A stretch of 47,545 nucleotides of DNA from Prevotella sp. (GCA_017934525.1 JAGBJJ010000010.1:1-47545), one strand, 5' to 3'. Shown: positions 1 through 9,014, counted from the first letter of the stretch. Notes: generated from the letters alone by a model not told the origin. Program-made: numbers and translations.

Positions 1-260
1 ATGATAATATAATCGCATATATCCTGTCTATAATATGCATAATGTTACTACTAATAGAGTTTTTTATTAGTCACAAAAATGGGGTAATAAACACTATTGC
101 GTTTGTCGTTTATTCATGCCCTCTGTACACCTTAATGACCTATAGGGGGGCGGGCGGAGCCGCTTTTACATGGTGGTTCTATTTAGTATTGTTCACATCT
201 ATTCATGTGATAATATTGCTGCTTAGATTTTTACGATTCTTTTTTAAGAGATATTTATGA
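1..260 (+). CDS. C-terminal part of a small membrane protein, cut by the left edge
   Basis: The frame ending at the TGA at 258-260 stays open to the left edge, so the ATG at 42 need not be the true start and the gene is probably truncated by the window. The visible 86 codons are very hydrophobic and give about three membrane-spanning segments: residues coded near 15-60, 90-130 and 170-240. The tail is basic and aromatic (RFFFKRYL), as expected for a cytoplasmic end by the positive-inside rule. I do not recognise a family and no catalytic motif is visible. Base composition is more AT-rich than in the housekeeping genes further on, which fits an accessory gene. It could be the end of a transporter or an O-antigen or polysaccharide membrane protein, but nothing here decides this. 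Confidence 0.5.
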   Translation, partial: DNIIAYILSIICIMLLLIEFFISHKNGVINTIAFVVYSCPLYTLMTYRGAGGAAFTWWFYLVLFTSIHVIILLLRFLRFFFKRYL

Positions 261-296
261 GAGGTGACACACTGTATAAATTAATAAAATTTCAAT

Positions 297-446
297 TTAT
301 CGGACAACTATCAGATAGCAGCTGCAGTCCTGAATGGCCTTGATGCAGCGCTCGGCTTTGTCGCTTTGCAAAGCAAAGAACATCGGGTCTTGTCAGTTAT
401 CACGCTCCTTGATGGTGAAGAATTCATGGACCATTCGTGGATATTA
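297..446 (-). pseudogene. Decayed minus-strand gene fragment with an internal stop
   Basis: Read on the minus strand, an ATG near 434 opens a frame beginning MVHEFFTIKERDN. It meets a TGA near 395 and continues in the same frame with protein-like sequence (QDPMFFALQSDKAERC and onward) to a TAA at 297-299. The TGA could be a mutated TGG codon. No family is recognised. The short length, the internal stop and the lack of an obvious promoter suggest the remnant of a longer gene. The rest of 261-566 holds no other gene; its right end carries the promoter of the carbonic anhydrase gene. Confidence 0.35.
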
Positions 447-528
447 CATGTAGCGCCGCTGGCATATAATGTTCATGAAAGGTCCATGTAATGAATCAAA
501 AATATTTCGCAGTGTCAGAAATAATTAG

Positions 529-536
529 TACCTTTG
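529..536 (+). promoter_or_regulatory. -7 promoter box of the gamma-carbonic anhydrase gene
   Basis: TACCTTTG matches the Bacteroidota sigma-ABfr -7 consensus TAnnTTTG and lies 30 bp before the ATG at 567. A TTG at 534 that could otherwise serve as an in-frame start lies inside this box, so the ATG is the better start. Confidence 0.75.
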
Positions 537-566
537 CACCCGCAAAAATACTTAAATCTTAAGACC

Positions 567-1079
567 ATGGCTTTGATCAAATCCTACAAGGGAATGAGCC
601 CCAAATGGGGACGTGAGTGTTATTTCAGTGAGAACGCCACAATAGTAGGCGACGTGACGATGGGCGACGAGTGCTCGATATGGTTCGGAGCAGTGGTGCG
701 CGGCGACGTGGCACCCATCACCATCGGCGACCGCTCGAACGTGCAGGACAACTCGGTGGTGCACGTGACGCACGACACGGGCCCCACGCACATCGGCTCC
801 GACGTCACCATCGGCCACAACGTGACCGTCCATGCCTGCACCATCCACGACGGCGCCCTGATAGGCATGGGGGCCGTGCTGCTCGACGGCTGCGAGATTG
901 GCGAGGGGGCCATCGTGGCTGCCGGCGCACTGGTGCTGCAGAATACGAAGATAGGACCTCATGAGATATGGGGCGGCGTGCCGGCCAAATACATCAAGCC
1001 CACGCGTCCCGGCCAGACCGACAACGCCAAGCACTACGTGGCCTACTCAAAAGAATATTTGCATGAAGACAAAGAGTGA
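567..1079 (+). CDS. Gamma-class carbonic anhydrase family protein
   Basis: This 170-residue protein is a left-handed beta-helix made of hexapeptide repeats, of the gamma-carbonic anhydrase / YrdA-PaaY family. Family members are trimers that bind zinc between subunits; many hydrate CO2, but some have other or unknown roles. The three histidines expected to hold the metal are visible: H66 in SVVHVTHD, H84 in TIGHN and H89 in TVHACTIHD. The conserved RGDV and QDNS motifs are also present, as is the typical GGVPAKYIK near the C terminus. Length is normal for the family. No signal peptide is seen, so it should be cytoplasmic. It is alone in its transcript, convergent with the porin gene, and separated from it by a repeat-rich block. 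Activity on CO2 is inferred from the metal ligands only. Confidence 0.9.
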   Translation: MALIKSYKGMSPKWGRECYFSENATIVGDVTMGDECSIWFGAVVRGDVAPITIGDRSNVQDNSVVHVTHDTGPTHIGSDVTIGHNVTVHACTIHDGALIGMGAVLLDGCEIGEGAIVAAGALVLQNTKIGPHEIWGGVPAKYIKPTRPGQTDNAKHYVAYSKEYLHEDKE

Positions 1080-1169
1080 AAGATAGGCGAGAGATGAGAA
1101 ATGAGATTACACATTTCTCACTTCTTATTCTTCATTTCTCATTTCTCACTTCTCACTTTAAACTTCTCA
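1080..1169. repeat. Purine-rich intergenic inverted repeat, block 1
   Basis: The block lies between the convergent carbonic anhydrase and porin genes. It starts with GAGAGATGAGAAATGAG-type units and then repeats TTCTCATTTCTCACTTCTC-type units, so the two halves pair as an inverted repeat (for example 1094-1102 with 1112-1120). The stop codon of the porin gene is embedded in the last unit. It is one of five related blocks in the window and may act as a bidirectional transcription stop. Confidence 0.6.
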
Positions 1170-2414
1170 CATAGAGAAAGTCACCTGTGCCCATCCCCAG
1201 TCTTGCCAGCGCTTATGGTCGCCACCTTTGAGGATGTCGAGCGTGTGTTTGCCGAGCATGAAGCTGTAGCCAGCAGAGAGACTGACGCCCTTTGTCACGT
1301 TGTAGCTCAGCTGATAGTCCAGCTCATGGCCCAGACCCAGGATGGCATCCTGCATCTTGGCCGCCGTAGCGAAGTAGTGGTAGGTGAGCTGCATGGGGAC
1401 AAGAGGTAGAATCTTCGACTGCACGCCCACTTGGATGTCCTGCAGGCCATAGTTGTAGCTGGCCCTTCTGAAAGGTGAGGCATAGAAATAGTCCATCGCA
1501 CCATAGAACTTATGATGCGTGCCATAGAGAGGAGTGAAGGCATTATTTTTCCCTTCGCCCATGCCGTCGTCGCCGCTGACGTAGTCGTAGGCAGCGTGCA
1601 CACTCCACGTGTCGTCAATCTTGTAGGCAGCCTTCGCGCTGCCCAGCCAGGCCGACGTATTGTTGCCCATCTGATAGTAGAACGTGCCCGTCAGCTTCAG
1701 TCCGTCTACAGGCGGCACCACATTGAAGTGGGTGCCGATGGTCTGCATCGTTTTTACGTCGGAGGTGCCCCACACCTTGTTTCCTTTCTCAAAGCCGAGG
1801 TTCATGAAGAGTACCGACACATCAAACGGCAGCTCCCACTCGTGGCCGTCATAGTGATACCACACGGTCTGCATCGACTTATAGGGCTGTCCCTTTGTGG
1901 CGTCGTAGTAGGTCTGCTTTGTTGTCTCGTCGTTGGCATTGACGGCCACGACGGCATGCACCTCATGACGGCCCTCGCTGTAGCCGACCCTCAGGGCGTC
2001 GTGCGAACGGCCCGCCACATTCCAGTCGAGGGCACCCAGCAGGCGCTCGTCGTCGTAGACCAGCGGCTGGCGTCCCAGCTGCACGAAGAGGCCTTTGCCG
2101 AAGGTAAGCCGAGCCCACGCCTCGTTGACGGCCACGCGCCCCTGCTTGTCCACCTGCGGGTCCTGCCCCCATACCCCGGTGTGCTGCGCCGCCATGCGCA
2201 GCGTCAGGTTACTGCGCTCAAACTGCAGGCCCAGCCGAGCCCGCTCGTTGACGAACGTGGCCGGCTTATCGCCCTCATAGCGGGGCGTGACAGCCCCGTT
2301 GCGATACTCGGCGCGGGTGCGCAGTTGGGCATCCACGGTCAGCGTCTTCTCCTGCGCCGTCGCCGTCATGGCGCCCAGCAACAGGCAGGCAGAGATTAGT
2401 GCTTTCTTCATCAT
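1167..2414 (-). CDS. Alginate-export-like outer-membrane beta-barrel porin
   Basis: The 415-residue product starts with a clear signal peptide (MMKKALISACLLLGAMTATAQ) and then shows alternating polar and aromatic strands typical of an outer-membrane barrel, ending in QVTFSM with the usual aromatic near the C terminus. Motifs such as LRTRAEYRNG, NEAWARLTFGKGLFVQLGRQPLVYDDERLLG and the following tryptophan resemble the alginate-export (AlgE-like) porin family that is common in Bacteroidota, where substrates are mostly unknown. It lies downstream of the FMN-binding gene on the same strand, with 129 bp between them filled by a long inverted repeat, so co-transcription is uncertain. The name rests on sequence style; alginate itself should not be assumed as substrate. 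Confidence 0.75.
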   Translation of the reverse strand: MMKKALISACLLLGAMTATAQEKTLTVDAQLRTRAEYRNGAVTPRYEGDKPATFVNERARLGLQFERSNLTLRMAAQHTGVWGQDPQVDKQGRVAVNEAWARLTFGKGLFVQLGRQPLVYDDERLLGALDWNVAGRSHDALRVGYSEGRHEVHAVVAVNANDETTKQTYYDATKGQPYKSMQTVWYHYDGHEWELPFDVSVLFMNLGFEKGNKVWGTSDVKTMQTIGTHFNVVPPVDGLKLTGTFYYQMGNNTSAWLGSAKAAYKIDDTWSVHAAYDYVSGDDGMGEGKNNAFTPLYGTHHKFYGAMDYFYASPFRRASYNYGLQDIQVGVQSKILPLVPMQLTYHYFATAAKMQDAILGLGHELDYQLSYNVTKGVSLSAGYSFMLGKHTLDILKGGDHKRWQDWGWAQVTFSM

Positions 2415-2424
2415 AGTCTTTTTA

Positions 2425-2543
2425 AATGAGAAATGAAAAGAGATGGGAAGTGAAAGATGAAAAAAAATGAAAGATATGATTAGCCTTGCAGATGGGATTT
2501 AGCAAATGCAACCATATCTTTCATTTTTTTCATCTTTCACTTT
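2425..2543. repeat. Purine-rich intergenic inverted repeat, block 2, with long arms
   Basis: Left arm 2450-2478 and right arm 2513-2540 pair over about 28 bp with a single one-base bulge in an A/T run (8 A against 7 T). The spacer is about 34 bp. Further AAATGAGAAATGAAAAGAG-type units lie to the left. The right arm ends just after the stop codon of the FMN-binding gene, so on the minus strand it would form a strong hairpin in the transcript before the porin gene. Confidence 0.75.
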
Positions 2544-2942
2544 TCACTTATTTTTCTCGTAGTAGTCCAAGGCGCGCTTCACGTTCTCTTTGATAGCATC
2601 GCTTGAGAAGGTAGCCCCCGTGCGGCCGTCCACCTTCATCGCCTTAGCCTCCTTCACGGTTTTGCCGTCCCAGGCATGCAGCAGATGCTTCTTGGCGGCA
2701 GCCCAGTACTTAGGCGTCTCACTGCTCTGCAGGAACTCAATCTTCTCCACTTTGTTCTTGCGGATGTATACCTTCAGTGGCGTAGGGCTCTGGTAGCCCA
2801 CCACATCCTTGGCAATCTCGGTAGTGTTCACCACATAGGCGCCATTCTCCTTCACCATTGCCTTCTTCACCTTAGCAGCGCTCATCAGCACCACTGACGC
2901 CAGCAGGACCAGGCCTGCCATCATAGTCTTCTTCATAGTCAT
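2544..2942 (-). CDS. Exported FMN-binding domain protein
   Basis: The product is 132 residues from the ATG at 2942; the longer frame starting at 2966 is less likely because the signal peptide begins at MTMKKTMMAG. After the signal peptide comes one FMN-binding domain of the kind found in RnfG/NqrC. The segment DGRTGATFSSDAIKENV carries the D-x-x-(S/T)-G-A-T-x-S pattern at which ApbE-type transferases attach FMN to a threonine. A covalently flavinylated, exported electron carrier is therefore likely, probably held in the periplasm; no lipobox cysteine is seen. The gene sits between a membrane phosphoesterase and a porin on the same strand. Its redox partners are not visible here. Confidence 0.8.
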   Translation of the reverse strand: MTMKKTMMAGLVLLASVVLMSAAKVKKAMVKENGAYVVNTTEIAKDVVGYQSPTPLKVYIRKNKVEKIEFLQSSETPKYWAAAKKHLLHAWDGKTVKEAKAMKVDGRTGATFSSDAIKENVKRALDYYEKNK

Positions 2943-2980
2943 TTCTAATTTATAATCATTAATCACTTATCGCTGTCTTT

Positions 2981-2999
2981 CGGAGTGTCTGACACTCTC
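2981..2999. promoter_or_regulatory. Hairpin between the phosphoesterase and FMN-binding genes
   Basis: GAGTGTC at 2983-2989 and GACACTC at 2991-2997 form a compact palindrome. It lies after the phosphoesterase stop and before the FMN-binding start on the minus strand. It could be a weak terminator or an operator; no T-run follows. Confidence 0.3.
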
Positions 3000-3019
3000 T
3001 CCAAGCAGCAGCAAATCAT

Positions 3020-4117
3020 TCATTTTTCATTTTCAATAGTTACCACCACGTATTCCGATCGCGTACCGATGCGGTATTTGCCGCCCCAGATGCCTATGCC
3101 CGATGAAACGTAGTAGCGCGTCTGCCCACGCTGGTACTCGCCGAAGGCACACTCATAGACAGCATCCGTAATCCACGAGATGGGCCACACTTGTCCGTGG
3201 TGCGTGTGCCCGCTCAGCTGGAAGTCGATGCCAGCGCGCTCAGCCTGCTCCAAGCGATAGGGCTGATGGTCCATCACGATGGTATACTTCGTGTGGTCGG
3301 CCATGCGGGCCAACTCAGCCATCGAACGGCGGTGCGGGTTCGTGCGGTCGTCGCGGCCTATCAGACAGAGGTCGCCCACCACCTCGCAGGTGTCACGCAA
3401 CAGATGGATGTGAGCGTCGTGATAGAACTGCTGTGCCTCAGCGGAGCCGCTATAGTATTCGTGGTTGCCCAGACAGGCATAGACGGGCGCCTTGATGCGG
3501 CGAAACTCCTCGGCCATGTTCTCCTCAGCCAACGGCCGCATGCTCATGTCGATGATATCGCCGGCAATGAGCACCAGATCGGGTTGCTCAGCATTGACCA
3601 TATCTACCCAGCGGCTCAGCTCCCGGCGCGGGTTGTGGTAGCCCAGGTGCAGGTCGCTCATCATCACGATGCGCAGGGGATGCTGCAGCACCTTGGTCGT
3701 GGTGAGCGTCAGCGGCTGGCGCACCTTGTGGCGATAGTGCAGGTTGCCCAGCACAAAGACGGCGAAGAGGCCGAAGGCTATGGCCGCCGCCACGTAGACA
3801 TTGTCGTGGAGCCAGCTGCGCGGAATAACCCGGAATAGCCGCAGCGCGTCGAGCACAAGGAAGGTCATCACCACATAGAGCAGCACGAAGACCGATGAGT
3901 TGCCGATGTCGTAGCACCAGCGGGCCAGCCACAGGGGCAGTCGGTCAATGGTGTGGTGCAGGTTGAGGAACATCAGCAGAAACGCTGCTACACCTATACC
4001 CACCGTCGCCCAGCGCCATACATTGCCCACGGGCAGCAACGTCCACACATGCCATCCCGCATAGACGATGCCGAGCAGCGGCAGCAGCAGAAAGATGATC
4101 ATCCACATAAGTTGCAT
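3020..4117 (-). CDS. Membrane-anchored metallophosphoesterase (YaeI/YkuE type)
   Basis: The N-terminal third contains about four membrane segments. It is followed by a calcineurin-like phosphoesterase domain with the metal-binding blocks in order: SDLHLGYHN, AGDIIDM, CLGNHEYYSG and, near the C terminus, SGHTHHGQVWPI. These supply the Asp, His and Asn ligands of a two-metal centre. Relatives of this layout include the UDP-diacylglucosamine-type and lipid-linked phosphoesterases, but the substrate cannot be told here. The start at 4117 is preferred over 4135: it follows an A-rich AGAAAAGGA leader and leaves about 19 nt after the predicted transcription start. The gene heads a minus-strand group with the FMN-binding protein and perhaps the porin. 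Confidence 0.85.
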   Translation of the reverse strand: MQLMWMIIFLLLPLLGIVYAGWHVWTLLPVGNVWRWATVGIGVAAFLLMFLNLHHTIDRLPLWLARWCYDIGNSSVFVLLYVVMTFLVLDALRLFRVIPRSWLHDNVYVAAAIAFGLFAVFVLGNLHYRHKVRQPLTLTTTKVLQHPLRIVMMSDLHLGYHNPRRELSRWVDMVNAEQPDLVLIAGDIIDMSMRPLAEENMAEEFRRIKAPVYACLGNHEYYSGSAEAQQFYHDAHIHLLRDTCEVVGDLCLIGRDDRTNPHRRSMAELARMADHTKYTIVMDHQPYRLEQAERAGIDFQLSGHTHHGQVWPISWITDAVYECAFGEYQRGQTRYYVSSGIGIWGGKYRIGTRSEYVVVTIENEK

Positions 4118-4142
4118 TCCTTTTCTGATCAACATTCGGCTG

Positions 4143-4150
4143 CAAAGATA
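4143..4150 (-). promoter_or_regulatory. -7 promoter box of the metallophosphoesterase gene
   Basis: On the minus strand this reads TATCTTTG followed by C, a full match to TAnnTTTG, 25 bp before the ATG at 4117. The stretch 4151-4390 to its right holds no gene that I can support. Confidence 0.7.
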
Positions 4151-4390
4151 CGACTTTTTCCCGATTAACCCTCGCCCGTTTAATAAATTTTACTCATTTC
4201 TGCCTCTTTTCCCGCTCCGTTTTCAGTTTTTTGGCAGATCAGGTGTAATAATGATGCACGAAAAAACGTATGCCGGGTCTTTATAGACGGCCCCTGCAAT
4301 GAGTAGACGTTGGTTCGTCGCTATTTCTTCCACGTTAGTCATTCGTGACGTCATCCTGCACGACCGCGGTAGGGGAAGAAGCCAGACACA

Positions 4391-4426
4391 CAAGCCCCTG
4401 CCACACGAAAATGCGGCAGGGGCTTG
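4391..4426 (-). terminator. Terminator hairpin after enolase
   Basis: A perfect 12-bp inverted repeat, CAAGCCCCTGCC at 4391-4402 and its complement at 4415-4426, encloses a 12-nt loop. It lies 34 bp beyond the enolase stop codon. The stem is GC-rich; on the minus strand the bases that follow include scattered T residues but no long run. Confidence 0.8.
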
Positions 4427-4459
4427 CTAATGGGGCGATTGCCCGCAGAGGGCAAAAGA

Positions 4460-5791
<1,332 letters not shown>

Positions 5792-5808
5792 TTAATCAAA
5801 TTCGCGCG

Positions 5809-5816
5809 CAAAGTTA
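5809..5816 (-). promoter_or_regulatory. -7 promoter box of eno
   Basis: The minus strand reads TAACTTTG, a full TAnnTTTG match, 41 bp before the enolase ATG; the leader between them is AT-rich. Confidence 0.75.
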
Positions 5817-5879
5817 CTAAAAAAAAACTACAATGCCAATTTTTCTGACGAGTTTTTTATTTTCAGGCGCATTGTATGA

Positions 5880-5990
5880 CAAAAGTCAAGAGAAAAGAGA
5901 TGGGAGAGATGAGAGATGAGAGTTGAGAGATAAAAAATGAGAAGTGAGCGGTTTATGTCTCACTTCTCATTTTTCATTTATCATTTATCA
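5880..5990. repeat. Purine-rich intergenic inverted repeat, block 3
   Basis: Units such as GAGAGATGAGAGATGAGAG run from 5888 and end in a perfect 16-bp inverted repeat (5933-5948 with 5959-5974, 10-nt loop), followed by TTTATCATTTATCA. The stop codon of the small MKKTYITP protein lies at the right end of the block. On the minus strand it would act as a terminator-like hairpin for that gene, and it sits just upstream of the enolase promoter. Confidence 0.7.
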
Positions 5991-6191
5991 GAGTTCTTCT
6001 TCCTCGTCGTCGCCCCAGACGCCGTTGTTGCGGCGACGCGACATGAAGTCGTCGTTGTACTCATCGTCGACGGGCTTAATCCACTGGTCGTCTTTGGTGG
6101 GGTCGAGCACGGTCTGCGCGGAGCCGACCATGAGCTGCTGCCCCTCGAAGGCGAGCACAGCCGTGGCGGGCGTGATATATGTCTTTTTCAT
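5988..6191 (-). CDS. Small MKKTYITP-type protein with acidic C terminus
   Basis: This 67-residue protein begins MKKTYITPATAVLAFEGQ and contains MVGSAQTV. From memory this resembles a group of short proteins in Prevotella and relatives that share a K-x-Y-x-x-P start followed by a hydrophobic stretch and a small-residue site; their function is unknown to me. The second half is highly charged and ends in a GDDEEEEL tail, preceded by an RRRNNG basic patch. It follows the 842-residue adhesin-like gene by 22 bp on the same strand, so the two are probably co-transcribed. No standard signal peptide is seen. It may be a partner, precursor or regulator for the exported protein, but that is inference from position only. 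Confidence 0.65.
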   Translation of the reverse strand: MKKTYITPATAVLAFEGQQLMVGSAQTVLDPTKDDQWIKPVDDEYNDDFMSRRRNNGVWGDDEEEEL

Positions 6192-6213
6192 TTTGTCAGT
6201 TCCTTTCCTTTTT

Positions 6214-8742
6214 TTATTTCACATACACTTTCTTTCCATTCACGATGTAGAGACCGCCACGGGCGTTGCTCACCTTCTGGCCGTTCAGGTTGTAGACGCT
6301 CTGCTTCAGCTTCAGCTCCACCTCCTTGACAGCCTCGATGCCCTGGGCCTCTTCCTCGCTGATGACGAGACGGGCGTTGGTGACCGATGCAGGCAGGTTG
6401 AAGTAAGCACGGAAGGCAGCCATCTTGGCGCCGGCACCACCCTTAGCGATGGTGGCCTGGCGGGTTACGCCATACTTGCCTTCGAGCTCGCCGGCAAGCA
6501 TGCGCGAATAGGTGCCCTGGAAGGTGGCCTCGCCCTGCTTCACGGCACACTGGGCTTCGTCGGCTACAGAGGCATAGATGGTGACATCCTTGAAGACCAC
6601 CTTGCCCTCTACTGGTGTCTCAACATAGAACACATAGGGTGTAGCCATCTTGGGCTGCGACACCTTGGTGAAGCGCAGGTTGCCATTGTCGTAGCCGCTG
6701 AACTCGTAGGCCTTGGCACCCTCGCCGAAGACGCTGAAGTCACTGATGGTGAAGGGCAGTGCAATGGTGTTCCAACCGGCATTGACGGTGTAGTCGAGTT
6801 TCACGCGGTCGTACTTCTCGGTCTGCTCCGAGTTGAAGGTATAGCCGGTGAGCTCGCTGAGCTTCAGAATGCTGACCTTCACGATGTTAACGGTCACCTC
6901 GTCGGTCTTCTTGTCGAAGTCGCGCTGAGTGTTGTACACCTCGATGTAAGCCTTCTTATATTCGTAGGCCTGCGTGGGGATGAACTTCAGTTCGAAGGTC
7001 TCCTCGGCACCGGCGGCCACGAGCTTGTTGGCCTGGGCCACCTCTCGGCCGTCGATGAAGAGCTTAGCCCAGACGGGCTCCTCAGAGCCAGCCTTCTCCT
7101 GCACGGTGACGGTGGCCACATAGTCTTCCTCGGTGGCGCCCGTGGTGGGGATGTCGAAGCTGACGATGTCCATGTCGTGCTCCAGTGCGGCAAGCTTCAG
7201 GCCCTGGAAGTTGTCGAGGTCGTAGGCATCGTTGACAAAGCGGAACTTATACGTGCCGGGCTCCAGTCCGTCGATGGTGTAGGTCTCGAAGGCGTCCATC
7301 TTGTCTACGCTGAACGACGTCAGGTCCTTGAAGTCGCCGCCGTCTTTTGAGGCCTGTATCTTCACGTCGGTGTAGTTGGCCGTGCCCTTATACTGGAAGT
7401 CGAGCGTCTCGCCCTGCGCCACCTCGAGGGCGGGCGTGGTGAGGTAGTCGGTGGTGCCATAGATATACTTGCCGTGAGCCACGCCGTCGGCGATGGTCCA
7501 TCCTTTCTCGCCGGCCTCCCAGCCTTCGGGCAGTCCGGCACCCTCGAAGTTCTCCGACCACACATCGGGATCGGCCACATTGGCCGTAGCGGTGAACGCG
7601 AGCACGGCGACATGCTTCGTGTCGGCGGGCGTGATGGTTATCTTACCGTTGCGGGCACCCACGTTGGCTGCGTCGTACTTGAAGGTGACGGTGAAGTCAG
7701 CCGTCTCACCGGGAGCCACCTCGAGAGCCGTGGGAGCCACCACAAACTCGGCGTTGTCAGAGCCGACGGTGGCACTGAGGGCTGCCGTGCCTTGGTTGGC
7801 CACGGTGAAGGTGTGGACGGCATCGGCGCTGACCTTTCCGAACTTGTCGGCGAAGCCATTCTCCACGACCGTCTCACCCATGGTGACGCTCATTACGGGA
7901 ATAATCTGACCCGAGACGTGGAGTGTGAACGTCTCCACGCTGGCGTCGGCCGGACGGATGACGATGCTGCCATCGGCATCAGCAACGTCGGGCATGGCGA
8001 CCACGATGTCCTGGCGGCTGCCGGCAGCGATGGTCACTGCCTCCTTGTCGAGGGTGAAGCCGCCGTCGGCAGTCAGCGTCACGTCGAGGCTGGCCGTGCC
8101 GGGATTCTTCAGGGTGAACGTCTTGGTGGCACCGGCGGTGGTCACGCCGAAGTCGATGTTGTAGTTGTAGGCTACCTTCGTCATGCCGTCGTATACCTCG
8201 AGGGCGGCACCCTCCACCACCTCAGGCGCAGTGTAGGTGAAGTCGTCCATATAGGCGCACGACAGGAGCAGCGCCACGCGCACGGCGCTCTGCGTAGAAA
8301 AGTTCACCTGCTCCCATGCGGGTGTGCCGCTGGCCGTCTTGGCGAGCGTCTTGGTGCCAATCTGCCGGCCCAGCGTCAGGGTGCCGTCGGCATAGGTGCA
8401 CTCATAGGCTGTCACCTTGGCCTGGTAGTTCTTCGTCTGATTGCGCATCCAGAAGCTGAAGTCGCCCTGCAGCTCGGGGGTGATGAGATAGGTGTCGGTG
8501 TTAGTTGCGCTCACAGCCACCGAGGGAGCCTTAGTCTTGTAGAAGTCAGTGTTGGCATCAAATGTGTTGGCCGTGCCACTGTAGTTCCACCCCTCAGGAA
8601 GATTCAGTTCCCAGACCGTCCATTCCGAGTTCCATTTTGCCGTGAAGCCGTCGAAGCCCTCAGTGACAGGGTCGGCAGCCCACGCCGTCGTTGCCACCAT
8701 CATGGCAGCGGCAACAGTAAAACATTTCGTCAGTTTCTTCAT
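6214..8742 (-). CDS. Large secreted adhesin-like protein with Ig-like repeats and T9SS-like tail
   Basis: The 842-residue product starts with a signal peptide (MKKLTKCFTVAAAMMVATTAWA). From about residue 25 comes a cleaved-adhesin/choice-of-anchor type jelly-roll module (EGFDGFTAKW onward to a TYLITPEL-like strand). Next are two Ig-like modules with FTLKNPGTASLDVTLTAD- and FTVANQGTAALSA-type strands, resembling ASH/DUF1573-like repeats. A second choice-of-anchor module follows (ENFEGAGLPEGWEAGEKGW to TTDYLTTPAL), then a further beta-rich region. The C terminus has VYNLNGQKVSNARGGLYIVN and GKKVYVK, the form of the short T9SS-associated tail common in Prevotella. It is therefore likely exported across the outer membrane by the T9SS coded at 21-27 kb. 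Its ligand is unknown; calling it an adhesin is a family-based guess. Confidence 0.8.
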   Translation of the reverse strand: MKKLTKCFTVAAAMMVATTAWAADPVTEGFDGFTAKWNSEWTVWELNLPEGWNYSGTANTFDANTDFYKTKAPSVAVSATNTDTYLITPELQGDFSFWMRNQTKNYQAKVTAYECTYADGTLTLGRQIGTKTLAKTASGTPAWEQVNFSTQSAVRVALLLSCAYMDDFTYTAPEVVEGAALEVYDGMTKVAYNYNIDFGVTTAGATKTFTLKNPGTASLDVTLTADGGFTLDKEAVTIAAGSRQDIVVAMPDVADADGSIVIRPADASVETFTLHVSGQIIPVMSVTMGETVVENGFADKFGKVSADAVHTFTVANQGTAALSATVGSDNAEFVVAPTALEVAPGETADFTVTFKYDAANVGARNGKITITPADTKHVAVLAFTATANVADPDVWSENFEGAGLPEGWEAGEKGWTIADGVAHGKYIYGTTDYLTTPALEVAQGETLDFQYKGTANYTDVKIQASKDGGDFKDLTSFSVDKMDAFETYTIDGLEPGTYKFRFVNDAYDLDNFQGLKLAALEHDMDIVSFDIPTTGATEEDYVATVTVQEKAGSEEPVWAKLFIDGREVAQANKLVAAGAEETFELKFIPTQAYEYKKAYIEVYNTQRDFDKKTDEVTVNIVKVSILKLSELTGYTFNSEQTEKYDRVKLDYTVNAGWNTIALPFTISDFSVFGEGAKAYEFSGYDNGNLRFTKVSQPKMATPYVFYVETPVEGKVVFKDVTIYASVADEAQCAVKQGEATFQGTYSRMLAGELEGKYGVTRQATIAKGGAGAKMAAFRAYFNLPASVTNARLVISEEEAQGIEAVKEVELKLKQSVYNLNGQKVSNARGGLYIVNGKKVYVK

Positions 8743-8845
8743 CTTTGCTATTGTAATTTAAGTAAACATATTTTTTTCGCATCCATACCTTTGCTGGCGC
8801 TGTGCTGCTTTCTTTCTAATCGCAGCAGAAGTGTGATTCAAAATG

Positions 8846-8853
8846 CAAAAGTA
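8846..8853 (-). promoter_or_regulatory. -7 promoter box of the adhesin-like gene
   Basis: The minus strand reads TACTTTTG, a match to TAnnTTTG, with a TTG-containing candidate -33 element about 20 bp upstream near 8872-8876. The leader to the ATG at 8742 is about 100 nt and AT-rich. Confidence 0.65.
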
Positions 8854-8989
8854 CTCCTTTTTTTCCGACTTAGTCAATCGAAGCCTCTGTCAACTTCGTT
8901 TTTTACATCTTCTTAACCATTTTAACATTCCCGACAAAAAACACTTCATAAAAAAAGGCTTTCCTTTTGGCGTTCTGCCCGTTATTTCG

Positions 8990-8997
8990 TAACTTTG
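8990..8997 (+). promoter_or_regulatory. -7 promoter box of bcp
   Basis: TAACTTTG matches TAnnTTTG and lies 18 bp before the preferred ATG at 9015. It excludes the longer frame that would begin with a TTG at 8967. Confidence 0.75.
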
Positions 8998-9014
8998 CAC
9001 GCAAAACCAAAAAC

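Noticed and set aside
1080-1170. A CRISPR array, suggested by repeated short units
   Set aside because: Units are 7-14 bp, adjacent, degenerate and without unique spacers, and no cas gene is in the window.
7474-8916. A 480-codon plus-strand frame opposite the adhesin-like gene
   Set aside because: It is a shadow of the minus-strand gene; no signal peptide, domain or promoter is seen.
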